Source: DAOQAU01 sp964640325
Lineage (GTDB): Bacteria; Cyanobacteriota; Vampirovibrionia; Gastranaerophilales; Gastranaerophilaceae
NCBI GenBank assembly: GCA_964640325.1
Contig: CAZXID010000005.1
Span: 12,659-76,658 of the forward strand
DNA length: 64,000 bases
Direction: 5' to 3'
Part shown: piece after piece, positions 51,994 to 61,152 of the stretch
Numbering within the stretch: the first letter of the stretch is position 1
Layout: each line of letters starts with the position of its first letter
Made by a program: the position numbers and the translations under genes
The notes under the pieces: model-generated
What the model was told of the DNA's origin: nothing
The model's database searches: none
The model's input: only the letters and a program-made list of their open reading frames with translations

Positions 51994-52458
51994 ATGAAAA
52001 AAATATTAATTCTTTTTACAATAATGATGCTTGGTTTGTCTGTTTTTGCAGGAGAGCAGGAAGATGCGCTGAAATTTTTTAACAGCTTTGTAAATGCCGC
52101 AAACAGTTACAGTCAAGCTGTACCTGCGATGTATTCGGATAATGCAAAAATTATAAGACAAATTGTAAAACCTGACGGAAGTCTTGCAAATGCTTATTTT
52201 ACAGCCGACCAATACAGAGCTCAAATGCGATTGAGCGAGAAAATTGCTAAACTTAAAAATTATAAAAATTACTATTCAAATATAAAAATTACAAAAGTTC
52301 CAAACGGCTACAGGATTGATTCTCTGAGAAAGCCTTCGTTGAGCAATTATTATCTTAAAAGTTCGATGGTTGTCCAAAAGCAGTCTGATGGAAGATGGTT
52401 AATTGTAGAAGAATTAATGCAGACAAAGGAGCAGATTTTTCTTAAGTATGTTAAGTGA
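51994..52458 (+). CDS. Exported NTF2-like small protein, unknown
   Basis: 154 residues. Signal peptide MKKILILFTIMMLGLSVFAG. The mature part has the helix-then-beta pattern of NTF2/SnoaL-like domains (ALKFFNSFVNAANSYSQAV, MYSDNAKIIRQI, SSMVVQKQSDGRWLIVEE). No catalytic residues are assignable. AAGGA precedes the ATG. It ends 131 bp before aroC. Confidence 0.7.
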   Translation: MKKILILFTIMMLGLSVFAGEQEDALKFFNSFVNAANSYSQAVPAMYSDNAKIIRQIVKPDGSLANAYFTADQYRAQMRLSEKIAKLKNYKNYYSNIKITKVPNGYRIDSLRKPSLSNYYLKSSMVVQKQSDGRWLIVEELMQTKEQIFLKYVK

Positions 52459-52589
52459 AGAAGTTTTAGGCGAATAAAATGAGTCGTAGAAATACGTCAT
52501 TGTAAGGGGCAAGCTTTTTGCATTTAAAATAATAAATGCATTTACCCCCGAGGTAATCCAAAAGGTAAAAAATTGTTGAGGTATGAAAA

Positions 52590-53654
52590 GTGTTGAAAAA
52601 TTTTAGATTTCTGACATCCGGTGAATCCCACGGGCAGTGCTTAAATGCGATAATAGAAGGAGTTCCTGCAGGGCTCAAAATTGACATTGAGTTTATTAAT
52701 TCAGAGTTGAGTCGCCGACAAAAAGGCTACGGCAGAGGAGAGCGGATGAATATTGAAGCCGATAAGGTTGAAATCAAATCCGGAATAAGATTTGGCAAAA
52801 CAACAGGCGCGCCGATTTGTTTAGAGATTGAAAACAAAGATTTTCAAAATTGGCAAAAAATTATGAGCATAAAAGAAGAAGATTTTACCAATGAAAAATC
52901 TTTCAGCGCCCCGCGCCCCGGGCATGCTGATTTTGCAGGGGCAATTAAATACGATTTAAAAGACTTAAGAGATGTTCTGGAGCGCTCAAGTGCCAGAAAA
53001 ACGGCGATTGATGTTGCGGTAGGTGCTGTTGCAAAGCTTATTTTAAAAGAATTTGAGATAAACTGCTTTTCAAATATTCTCCATATAGCCGGCGAGAGCG
53101 AAGAAGAAAAAATTAAAGAAAAAATTGATTGGGCAAAACAGCAGGGCCAAACTTTGGGCGGGAAATTTGAGGTTACTTTTCAAAATTTGCCCGTAGGGCT
53201 CGGTTCACATGTGCACTGGGACAGAAAACTTGACGGGCTTTTGGCACAGGCTGTTATGAGTATTCCCGCAATAAAATCTGTCGAAATAGGAATGGGTGAA
53301 AAATCCTCTGAAGTTTTGGGCGGTCAAATGCAAGATGAAATATTTTTTGAAAACGGAAAATATTTCAGAAAAACAAATAATGCAGGCGGAATAGAAGGCG
53401 GGATTTCAAACGGTGAAAATATTGTGATAAAAGCTTCAATGAAGCCTATTCCTACAATGAAAAAACCTCTTTCAACCATTGATTTTAAAGATAATTCTAA
53501 GATTCAATCTTATTTTGAGCGTTCAGATACCTGCGCGGTTGAATCCTGCTGTGTGGTTGCAGAAGCTATGGCAGCTTGTGTTTTAGCCGATGAATTTTTG
53601 GAAAAATTCGGTAAGGATTCAATTTCTCAGATTAGAAAAAATTATCAAGGTTAG
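52590..53654 (+). CDS. aroC: Chorismate synthase
   Basis: 354 residues from a GTG start with TTGAGG upstream. It converts EPSP to chorismate with FMN, the last shared step to aromatic amino acids. Signature segments GESHG, FSAPRPGHADFAGAIKY, RDVLERSSARKTA and GGIEGGISNGENI are present. First gene of the aroC-aroK-aroB operon. Confidence 0.97.
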   Translation: MLKNFRFLTSGESHGQCLNAIIEGVPAGLKIDIEFINSELSRRQKGYGRGERMNIEADKVEIKSGIRFGKTTGAPICLEIENKDFQNWQKIMSIKEEDFTNEKSFSAPRPGHADFAGAIKYDLKDLRDVLERSSARKTAIDVAVGAVAKLILKEFEINCFSNILHIAGESEEEKIKEKIDWAKQQGQTLGGKFEVTFQNLPVGLGSHVHWDRKLDGLLAQAVMSIPAIKSVEIGMGEKSSEVLGGQMQDEIFFENGKYFRKTNNAGGIEGGISNGENIVIKASMKPIPTMKKPLSTIDFKDNSKIQSYFERSDTCAVESCCVVAEAMAACVLADEFLEKFGKDSISQIRKNYQG

Positions 53655-53658
53655 ATTT

Positions 53659-54192
53659 ATGTCCGCTGATAAAAATAATAAAAATATAGTTTTAACAGGC
53701 ATGCCCGGTGCCGGCAAGACTTACATAGGCAAAAAACTTGCAAAAATGCTTGTTCACTTTGATTTTGTTGATATTGACGATGAAATTGAAAAAGAGGCAA
53801 AAATGAACATTTGCGAGATTTTTGAAAAATTCGGCGAAGATTATTTCAGAAAACTTGAGCATGAAATTACAGAAAAAATTTCAAAATTAAAAAATCAAAT
53901 AATTGCAACCGGCGGAGGAACTTGCCAAAACCCTAAAAATGTGCGGAATTTAAAGAAAAACGGAGTTATTTTTTATCTTAGTGCGACATCTGACGAACTT
54001 TTTAGCCGAATTAAAAACGAAGCCCAAAGGCCTCTTCTTAATATTGAGAATCCTCTTGCTGCGATAAAAACTCTTCTTTCAAAGCGGCGCAGAAGCTATC
54101 TTAAAGCGGATTTTGTGATTGACACGAATAAAAAACAGGCTTATACTATTCTTGACAGCATTCTGAAAGAATACGAGAGACATGTTAAGTAA
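53659..54192 (+). CDS. aroK: Shikimate kinase
   Basis: 177 residues from the ATG at 53659, 4 bp after aroC, with AAGG upstream; the frame is open earlier inside aroC. Walker A GMPGAGKTYIGKKL, shikimate-binding DIDDEIE, EHEI, GGGTC and the RPLL lid motif are present. Phosphorylates shikimate. Overlaps aroB by 11 bp. Confidence 0.95.
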   Translation: MSADKNNKNIVLTGMPGAGKTYIGKKLAKMLVHFDFVDIDDEIEKEAKMNICEIFEKFGEDYFRKLEHEITEKISKLKNQIIATGGGTCQNPKNVRNLKKNGVIFYLSATSDELFSRIKNEAQRPLLNIENPLAAIKTLLSKRRRSYLKADFVIDTNKKQAYTILDSILKEYERHVK

Positions 54193-55276
54193 TGAGCTTT
54201 GGGTTGATTTGCCTTCAGGCAAGAAATACCCGATATTTATTGATGACGAATCTATTGAAAATCTTGGCCAAAAGATTTTCAGCCATACCGGTGCAAATAA
54301 AATTCTTGTCGTAATAAGTCAAAAAGTCGACAAAATTTATGGAAGTTTGCTTAATATTCCAAACAGCATTAAATTTGTTCTCAAAGACGGTGAAAATCAG
54401 AAAAATTTTAAAAATTTTCAAAAAATTGTTCGATTTGCAATAAAAAATAAACTTGAAAGAACTGATGCGATTGTGGCAATAGGCGGGGGCGTAGCTGGTG
54501 ACATTGCAGGCTTTGCGGCAGCAACTTACCTCAGAGGGATAGATTTTATACAGGTTCCGACAACGCTTCTTGCTTGTGTTGATTCTTCTGTGGGCGGGAA
54601 AGTAGCGATTAACAGTAATTTAGGCAAGAACATGGTAGGGGCTTTCTACCAGCCAAAAGCAGTTTTTTGTAATCTTAATTTTCTTGAAACACTTGATGAC
54701 AGGCAGCTTAAATGCGGTATGGCAGAAGTTATTAAATACGCCTTTATAGAAAAAAGCTGCGGCATTGAGCAGGATTTTGATTTGTTCGATTTTTTGATTG
54801 CAAACCCTCAGAGAATTTTTTCAAGGAATATAAATACTTTGGGAGAAATCATTAAAATGTCTTTAACGCTCAAAGTAGCTGTGGTTAAAAGAGATGAAAA
54901 AGAACAAGGGCTCAGAAAAATTCTTAATTTTGGGCACACTTTAGGGCATGCGATAGAAAAAATTACAAATTATAAAAAATTTACTCACGGAGAGGCAATC
55001 TCTATGGGAATGAAATTTGCCGTAAATCTTGCACATCAAAGACGGATTATAAGAAAAAGCTTTAAGGTGAAAGCATTTGAACTAATAGATAATTACAAAA
55101 TTATAAAAAAAATACCTAAATTCAGCATTACAAAATTAATTGAAACAATGGAGTCTGATAAAAAAGTCGAAAATGGCAAAATAAATTTTATTTTGCCAAC
55201 AGAAAAATCAATCGTAGATTTGTTCAGCGATATTACTCATGAAGAAATAGTAAAAGGTTTAGAAGTACTTTTTTAA
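54182..55276 (+). CDS. aroB: 3-dehydroquinate synthase
   Basis: 364 residues. NAD- and metal-dependent second step of the shikimate pathway. Motifs AIGGGVAGDIAGFAAATYLRG, VPTTLLACVDSSVGGKVAIN, GMAEVIKYA and NFGHTLGHAIE (metal His) are present. The ATG lies inside aroK. The 3' end overlaps convergent fliD by 4 bp (TTAA). Confidence 0.97.
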   Translation: MLSNELWVDLPSGKKYPIFIDDESIENLGQKIFSHTGANKILVVISQKVDKIYGSLLNIPNSIKFVLKDGENQKNFKNFQKIVRFAIKNKLERTDAIVAIGGGVAGDIAGFAAATYLRGIDFIQVPTTLLACVDSSVGGKVAINSNLGKNMVGAFYQPKAVFCNLNFLETLDDRQLKCGMAEVIKYAFIEKSCGIEQDFDLFDFLIANPQRIFSRNINTLGEIIKMSLTLKVAVVKRDEKEQGLRKILNFGHTLGHAIEKITNYKKFTHGEAISMGMKFAVNLAHQRRIIRKSFKVKAFELIDNYKIIKKIPKFSITKLIETMESDKKVENGKINFILPTEKSIVDLFSDITHEEIVKGLEVLF

Positions 55277-57054
55277 CTATTATTGTTTGACGTAACAGTG
55301 CTAAGCGCTGAAAGTACTTTGCTGTATTGATTTTGAAGCGTTGCAATCAATTGATCCATTTGGGTAAATTTATCTCTAAGTTCTGTTTTGTAACTTTCTA
55401 GTTCTTCTGTCTTTTTTGTAATAGTGGTTGCCAAATCGGATATATTTTTGGTGTAGGTTAAATTTTTGGTTGAAAAGAACCCGTAGGTTGTATCCATAGA
55501 ACCGTCAATGATTGCTTCAAGTTTTTTGAAAACCCCATCATGAACTCCGTCACCAATCAGTAATTTTTTTACTGCTTCAGGATCATCGGCCAGTGCTGCT
55601 GAAAGTTTTGCCGAGTCGAGTTGAAGTTTATTCGTGTCAGCGCTGACGTCTGAACCTATTGCGCCGGTTGTAATTCCAATGCTTGCAAGGTTTTTATATT
55701 TTCCGTCAACATTTGCAGAGTTTGTTGCAGTCATTCTTATACTGTTTCTGATGGAGATTAAAACACTTTCTCCTTTAAGGTAGCCGTCACTTCCTGTTGC
55801 TTCATCTACATTTGAGATTACCGCATTGAAATTGGTTATAAAATCATCTATAGCAGAATTAAGACTGGAATTATTGGCACCAATAGTTATTGTAGTTGTA
55901 GGTGATTCTTCTGTATTTGTGGATTTCAAATCCAAAACCAATCCGGCAATCCCTGAAGTGTCGCTTGTAATTTTGTTTGAAGATGAAATCATTGATGTGC
56001 CGTTAATTGTAAACATAGCAAGTTTTCCCAAGGCTTGGGTGTCGTCTGCAAGTCTTGTTGTGGCAATGCTGCCATCGGGATTGAAAGTTGATGTGGTAAG
56101 GCCCATTACATCGGTAAAATTGCCTGAAAGATTCTGAATGTTTATATTTGAAGCGCCTGTTGTTTTTGATGTCAGAACCAGTTTACCTGCCCCGGTATCC
56201 CAATAAGCGTTTACTCCGGACTCTTCGCTATTATTAATTTGTCCGATTATGTCATTTAACGTTGTATTTGCATCAACGGTAAAAGTTGCATCTCCTATTT
56301 TAAAAGAACTTGCATTGATTTGTTGTGCAAATCCTGAATTTGCAGCAGTAAGTTTTGCCCAAGTATTAGCCAACAAAATTGACTGGTTGCTGACGTATGC
56401 TCCCTGAGCATCTTTTTTAAGTGCAACGATACTTGCAAAATTTGTGGTGTCAGAGTTAGAACCTACTACTATGTTTGCAGTTTGGGCAGGATCGGAAATT
56501 GTTATTTTACCATCGGCAACGGTTGCGTTCATTCCTGTTTGAGAGTTTATTCTGCCTAAAACGTCATTTATTGTATCGGTTGAAGCAACAGATATATTAT
56601 GTTTTGTGTTATTAACGTACACGCTGAAATTGCCTGCTGTAACTCCGCCGTTGGCAAGAGAGCCTACAGAGGTTGTGCCGGTCATTGCCGCAGATGTGGA
56701 ATTTACACTTTTTGCAATCGTTGCGCTTGCCAATTGTGATACGGAAACACTTACTGATTGTTTTGAGGCGATTGCGGTTGCAGATGCAGTTAATATATTC
56801 GTGTCAGAAGATGTTGCGGTTTTTTGTGCAAAAAGGTCGCTTGTTGCACCAAATCTCGAATCTGTAACTTTTTGGAGTGATGCCAAAAGCGTGTTAAAAG
56901 AGCTTTTTACGGTGCTTAAAGCCGAGCTTGAATATCCGACTGATGTCTTTTCTTGTGTTATTTCATCGATTTTTGTTTGTTTTATGGCAATAAGCTTTTC
57001 TATCCATGTGTCGATAGGCAAGCCTGAACCTAGTCCTGATATTGTTATAGACAT
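55273..57054 (-). CDS. fliD: Flagellar hook-associated protein 2 (filament cap) FliD
   Basis: 593 residues. N-terminal SGLGSGLPIDTWIEKLIAIK followed by a heptad-rich region, and the C-terminal coiled coil (TKKTEELESYKTELRDKFTQ, then YSKVLSAL), are the FliD_N and FliD_C signatures; the Ser/Thr/Asn-rich middle forms the exposed domains. FliD caps the filament and inserts flagellin. Longer than E. coli FliD (468), mainly in the middle. AAGAGGA precedes the ATG. Confidence 0.95.
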   Translation of the reverse strand: MSITISGLGSGLPIDTWIEKLIAIKQTKIDEITQEKTSVGYSSSALSTVKSSFNTLLASLQKVTDSRFGATSDLFAQKTATSSDTNILTASATAIASKQSVSVSVSQLASATIAKSVNSTSAAMTGTTSVGSLANGGVTAGNFSVYVNNTKHNISVASTDTINDVLGRINSQTGMNATVADGKITISDPAQTANIVVGSNSDTTNFASIVALKKDAQGAYVSNQSILLANTWAKLTAANSGFAQQINASSFKIGDATFTVDANTTLNDIIGQINNSEESGVNAYWDTGAGKLVLTSKTTGASNINIQNLSGNFTDVMGLTTSTFNPDGSIATTRLADDTQALGKLAMFTINGTSMISSSNKITSDTSGIAGLVLDLKSTNTEESPTTTITIGANNSSLNSAIDDFITNFNAVISNVDEATGSDGYLKGESVLISIRNSIRMTATNSANVDGKYKNLASIGITTGAIGSDVSADTNKLQLDSAKLSAALADDPEAVKKLLIGDGVHDGVFKKLEAIIDGSMDTTYGFFSTKNLTYTKNISDLATTITKKTEELESYKTELRDKFTQMDQLIATLQNQYSKVLSALSTVTSNNNS

Positions 57055-57093
57055 AAAAATCCTCTTTCAACTTCTTGACGGCACTATTCTTAC

Positions 57094-57102
57094 ATTATAC
57101 CA
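57094..57102 (-). promoter_or_regulatory. Extended -10 promoter of fliD
   Basis: TGGTATAAT on the minus strand, about 39 bp upstream of the fliD start codon. No clear sigma-28 (TAAA...GCCGATAA) match is seen. Confidence 0.45.
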
Positions 57103-57184
57103 TTGTTCGTGCTAAATTCAACCCTTAAAACTCATGCAAAAGAATGAAATTTAAGTATTAACAGGGTTTTCTAAGTGTAAATTT

Positions 57185-59032
57185 TTATACTTTTGTTGAA
57201 AGTGACGGAGCAATTTGGATAAAATGTCGTATAAGATTTCTGTCCCATTGGATACCGGCACCCATGTTTAATATTTCACAGGCTTTTGTAACTGTCAGCC
57301 CTTTTCTGTAAGGACGACTGCTTATAAGTGCATGATAGGCATCTGCAATTGATACAATTCTTGCCGCAAGCGGAATATCTTCACCTTGAAGTTTTTCAGG
57401 GTAGCCTGTGCCGTCCCAATGCTCGTGGTGATATTTTACCATTGGAATTAAGTCTCTCAAAGACTCATTTGGCATAAGAACCTTCTCGGCTCCTATAACA
57501 GGGTGCTGTTTCATAATACTCCATTCGTTATCAGAAAGTCTGTCGGGTTTTCTAAGAACATCTTCGGGGATTCCAATTTTGCCTATATCGTGTAAAAGGG
57601 CGCCAAGGGCAATTCTTTCGACTTCTTTTTCGGGCAAATCTATAGCTCTGGCAAGTGCTTCGGCATAGCGTGAAACTGATGTCGAATGACCTTTTGTGTA
57701 AGTGTCTTTGGCATCAATAGCGCTTGCAAGGGAGGTTACCATTTCTATCAGGTGATTTTTGGAAATAATATTTTCGTTGTTAAATTTATTTATAAGTTCT
57801 TCTTCAAAATTTATTCCTATTTGTGCATGACGTTTTGTAAAAACTTCTGCAAATGAACTCAAAGCCGCATCGTCCCATAGATTATAATCTTTAGAACTTA
57901 CTATGGCAGACATTCCGTCTTTATAGCCTTTTGATTGCGAGATAAACATTGCTTGTTCTGCCAGAATCAAAAGTTTTTCCTGTTCTCTGGAGCAACTCGG
58001 ATATGTTGAAATTCCAACAGAGACCTTTATTGGCCCGACATCATCAATGAAACAACAGGACAAACTGTAGGTTAAAAATTCTGCTATATATTTTGCCTCA
58101 GATGTGTCTGTATCCGGAAGAATAACAGCTATTTCATCTCCGCCGTATCTGCCTGCTATATCTGTGTTTCTGATGTTTTGTTTGACTTTTTCTGCAACAA
58201 GTTTTATGATTTCATCACCTTTTGCATGTCCTAATTCACGGTTTATTTTTGTAATGTTGTTTATGTCCATTAATATTACAGATAAGTTTGTACCGATTTC
58301 TTGGGCTTTTTTAAGCTCACAGGCAAAAGTCTCTTGAAAGCCGCTGTGGTTTTTCAAAAGCGTAAGAGAGTCGGTGTTTGCGGTTTCGGTTACTTTTTCA
58401 ATCAAATCGGTATTATGGGCAAAAAGTGCAAAGTGGCTTGCAAGCAGGGAATAAAAATCCATATTTGTTTGAGGATTATTGTCTCCTATTAGCATTACTC
58501 CTATGCAATTGTTAACTGAAATTAGAGGCAAAACGGCCACAGGAGAATTTTTGAGGTAAGGGATGTTTAAAAAATTTGAATCAGGTTTGAGTTCCAAAGA
58601 TCTGTTTTTATAACTTGTTATTATCGGGTGATTTTCTTCTGTCGAAAAGATTTTTGAGGTGTAGGTTCCGCCTATTCTGTCAATAAGCTTGAGGTTGACG
58701 TAATTTGATTGATTTTGGTAAATCCCGTATGCGGTAAAAAAGCAGTTCATTTTATTTACAAGAATGCTGTGAATCGCATAAAAAACATCATTGAGGGTGT
58801 TTTTATTTTGTATCATTTCATTTAGTGATTGAAGGACATCCGCATAGTCAACACTTGCCGAGGCATTATATAAGTAATTATTATATCCTCCATTAATCTT
58901 ATTTAGGTTTGTTCTTGTATTTAGGGTGTTTATGCGCGCCAAAATCCCCCCATCTTTAATGGGATTAGAGCTGCCACTAGTGCCGCTATATAAGGCTTTT
59001 TTGTCGCCTTGTGCCTGCTTGTTTTGATTCAA
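57185..59032 (-). CDS. GAF-like/GGDEF/HD-GYP cyclic-di-GMP enzyme
   Basis: 615 residues from a TTG start. Residues ~65-210 look like a GAF-type sensor. The GGDEF domain (~225-380) has YGGDEIA at the active site, with Ile for the usual Phe. The HD-GYP domain (~430-605) has HDIGKIGIPE and HHEHWDGTGYPEKL. It can both make and degrade cyclic di-GMP in principle, which would link to flagellar and pilus control. The N-terminal ~60 residues are low-complexity. The start is uncertain. Confidence 0.9.
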   Translation of the reverse strand: MNQNKQAQGDKKALYSGTSGSSNPIKDGGILARINTLNTRTNLNKINGGYNNYLYNASASVDYADVLQSLNEMIQNKNTLNDVFYAIHSILVNKMNCFFTAYGIYQNQSNYVNLKLIDRIGGTYTSKIFSTEENHPIITSYKNRSLELKPDSNFLNIPYLKNSPVAVLPLISVNNCIGVMLIGDNNPQTNMDFYSLLASHFALFAHNTDLIEKVTETANTDSLTLLKNHSGFQETFACELKKAQEIGTNLSVILMDINNITKINRELGHAKGDEIIKLVAEKVKQNIRNTDIAGRYGGDEIAVILPDTDTSEAKYIAEFLTYSLSCCFIDDVGPIKVSVGISTYPSCSREQEKLLILAEQAMFISQSKGYKDGMSAIVSSKDYNLWDDAALSSFAEVFTKRHAQIGINFEEELINKFNNENIISKNHLIEMVTSLASAIDAKDTYTKGHSTSVSRYAEALARAIDLPEKEVERIALGALLHDIGKIGIPEDVLRKPDRLSDNEWSIMKQHPVIGAEKVLMPNESLRDLIPMVKYHHEHWDGTGYPEKLQGEDIPLAARIVSIADAYHALISSRPYRKGLTVTKACEILNMGAGIQWDRNLIRHFIQIAPSLSTKV

Positions 59033-59162
59033 GATTTCGTAACCTTATCACACTACTGAATAAACACCCGATATATATATTATAAATCATGTGACGAGCA
59101 GTTTTTGCTATTTTTTTATAAAAATTAACAATTATTTTCATATTAGAAAATAAATATGACCT

Positions 59163-59915
59163 CTAACCCACTTCTTGCATAAGTTTGACGGTTTTAAACT
59201 TTTTTACGCAATGGAGTTGAATATAGTCTTTTAATAATTCAAAACACACGGTGCAAATTTTTTCTGTTGCTTTTTTATCATAATCACTCTCATAATTGAA
59301 ATCAAATTGAAGCATTGCTGTGAGAAAATCTCTTAATTTATAGTGCAGCTTAATTCCGCTTTTATTACAGTTTTTACAAATAACGCCTCCTCTTTGAGGC
59401 GAAAATGACATATCTTCGTTTAAAATTGGTTTCGAGCAGCAAAGGCAAGTATCAAGTTCTATTCCAAAACCTGAAATTTGCATAAATTTTAGCTGGAATT
59501 TTATAACGCCGATTAAAATTTCTTTTTTATCTTTTGCGTTTGAAATTTTTTCCAGAGCTTTATAGAGTAAATTATAAATTTCTTCCGATGCAGGATCGTT
59601 TTCCAGTCCGAAATTTCCTACAATTTCGGAGATATAAACCGAATTAAAAAGTTTATCCAAGTCGGTTCTTGATTGTTTAAAGGTGTTAATTGCCTGTGCT
59701 TCACATATTGTATCAAGATTTTTACCTTTATAAAGCATAAGCGTGTTTGCGATAAGACAATCCATTCTGGCGCCGAGTTTACTTTTAGGTTTTTTGCACC
59801 CTTTTGCAACCCCTTTTATTAATCCCTTTTCTTTTGAATACATTAAAACAATCTTGTCATTATCGCTTAAATTATAGGTTTTTAAGTTGATTGCATCTGT
59901 TACAAAGTTGTTCAT
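59163..59915 (-). CDS. recO: DNA repair protein RecO
   Basis: 250 residues. N-terminal OB-fold (FVTDAINLKTYNLSDNDKIV, then EKGLIKGVAKG), then a helical domain with a zinc-binding pattern CLCCSKPI...CKNC. RecO loads RecA on SSB-coated DNA with RecR. The CGGAG site precedes the ATG. It starts 3 bp after the pilT-like gene ends. Confidence 0.93.
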   Translation of the reverse strand: MNNFVTDAINLKTYNLSDNDKIVLMYSKEKGLIKGVAKGCKKPKSKLGARMDCLIANTLMLYKGKNLDTICEAQAINTFKQSRTDLDKLFNSVYISEIVGNFGLENDPASEEIYNLLYKALEKISNAKDKKEILIGVIKFQLKFMQISGFGIELDTCLCCSKPILNEDMSFSPQRGGVICKNCNKSGIKLHYKLRDFLTAMLQFDFNYESDYDKKATEKICTVCFELLKDYIQLHCVKKFKTVKLMQEVG

Positions 59916-59918
59916 TAA

Positions 59919-61016
59919 CTAAACTCCGCTGTCTTCGGCTGTACCGTGGTAAACGCCTCGGAGCATTTGTTGAAGTTCAATTTTATTTTCCGAAGAATTA
60001 ATTGCATCATCTTTTGTAATTATATCGTTTTGAACAAGTTTAAGCAGGGACATGTTCATTGTAATCATTTCGTTGAAAGAACCTTTTTTTACAAGAGCGT
60101 ATATTTGTTCCAGTTCATCTTTTTCTATAAAATCTTTTACTGTGGGCGTAGAAACCAAAATTTCAAGGGCGGGAATTCTTCCGTCGCCGCTTTTTTTGTT
60201 AATAAGCTTTTGGGCAATGGTCCCTCTGAGCGTTGAGGCTATCTGATTTCTTATATATTGTCTGTCTTTTGGTTCAAACATGTTTACTATTCTGTTTATT
60301 GTTTGAATGGCATCATTTGTGTGCAGGGTGGCAAAAACCAAATGACCTGTTTCTGAAGCTTTAAGAGCACTTTCTATTGTTTCTCTGTCTCTTATTTCTC
60401 CGATTAGAATTACATCAGGGTCTTGACGAAGCGCATATTTTACACCTTCATGGAAGGACGTTGTATCTACTCCTACTTGTCTTTGAGATACTATTGATTT
60501 TTTATTTGTAAATATGAACTCAACCGGATCTTCTATTGTGACAATATGTTTAGGGTAGTTAGCGTTTATGTAGTCTATCAGGCATGCCAGAGTGGTTGAT
60601 TTTCCGCAGCCTGTGGGGCCTGTTATTATTATGAGCCCGTTGTTAAATTGTGCAAATTGTTCCATTGCAATGGGTAAGTTTAATTCTTCAAGGCTTTTGA
60701 CTTTGTAGGGTACGTTTCTTATTACAAGCGCACTTTTGCCCAATTGTTGGCTTAAATTAACCCTAAATCTTGAAACCCCCTGAATTTCATAAGAAAAGTC
60801 CAAATCAAAAACATTGTTTAATTTATTTTTAACTGTTTTGGGCGCAAGAGTATTAATAATACTTTCTAAATCTTCTTCTTTAAGTTTTGGCATGTCTATT
60901 TTTATTATTCTTCCGTCTTTTCTTATTATGGGGTATTCGTCCACTTTTAAGTGGACGTCAGATGCGCCCATCAAAACAGCTTTTTTAAGAAAATCGTTTA
61001 TGTTAAATTTCTCCAA
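59919..61016 (-). CDS. pilT: PilT-like twitching/retraction ATPase
   Basis: 365 residues from a TTG start with GGAGGA upstream. N-terminal PAS-like ASDVHLKVDEYPIIRKDGRI, Walker A GPTGCGKSTT, Walker B with IGEIRDRETIESAL, the Asp box TIEDPVEF, and the His box GHLVFATLHTNDAIQT mark a type II/IV secretion ATPase of the PilT group. The C-terminal AIRNLIRE motif typical of PilT is altered (TVKDFIEK), so it may be a PilU-like or dedicated paralogue. Retraction of type IV pili is the expected role. Confidence 0.92.
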   Translation of the reverse strand: MEKFNINDFLKKAVLMGASDVHLKVDEYPIIRKDGRIIKIDMPKLKEEDLESIINTLAPKTVKNKLNNVFDLDFSYEIQGVSRFRVNLSQQLGKSALVIRNVPYKVKSLEELNLPIAMEQFAQFNNGLIIITGPTGCGKSTTLACLIDYINANYPKHIVTIEDPVEFIFTNKKSIVSQRQVGVDTTSFHEGVKYALRQDPDVILIGEIRDRETIESALKASETGHLVFATLHTNDAIQTINRIVNMFEPKDRQYIRNQIASTLRGTIAQKLINKKSGDGRIPALEILVSTPTVKDFIEKDELEQIYALVKKGSFNEMITMNMSLLKLVQNDIITKDDAINSSENKIELQQMLRGVYHGTAEDSGV

Positions 61017-61152
61017 TTTTTAATCCTCCACCCGAATTTTTTATTATAATAACATTTTTTGTACAAAATGGCAATAAAATCAGACATGCTACTTGACATA
61101 ATTTCTGGTTAAGAGCAAAATTTAAAATGAGACATTGGGAAAGAGAGAAAAA

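Noticed and set aside
56606..57115. 169-residue rightward frame opposite fliD
   Set aside because: Antisense shadow of the fliD N-terminal region; extends into the fliD promoter.
61020..61152. Glycine riboswitch upstream of gcvT
   Set aside because: Looked for the conserved tandem-aptamer layout; the gap is A/T-rich with no GC-rich stems of the right form.
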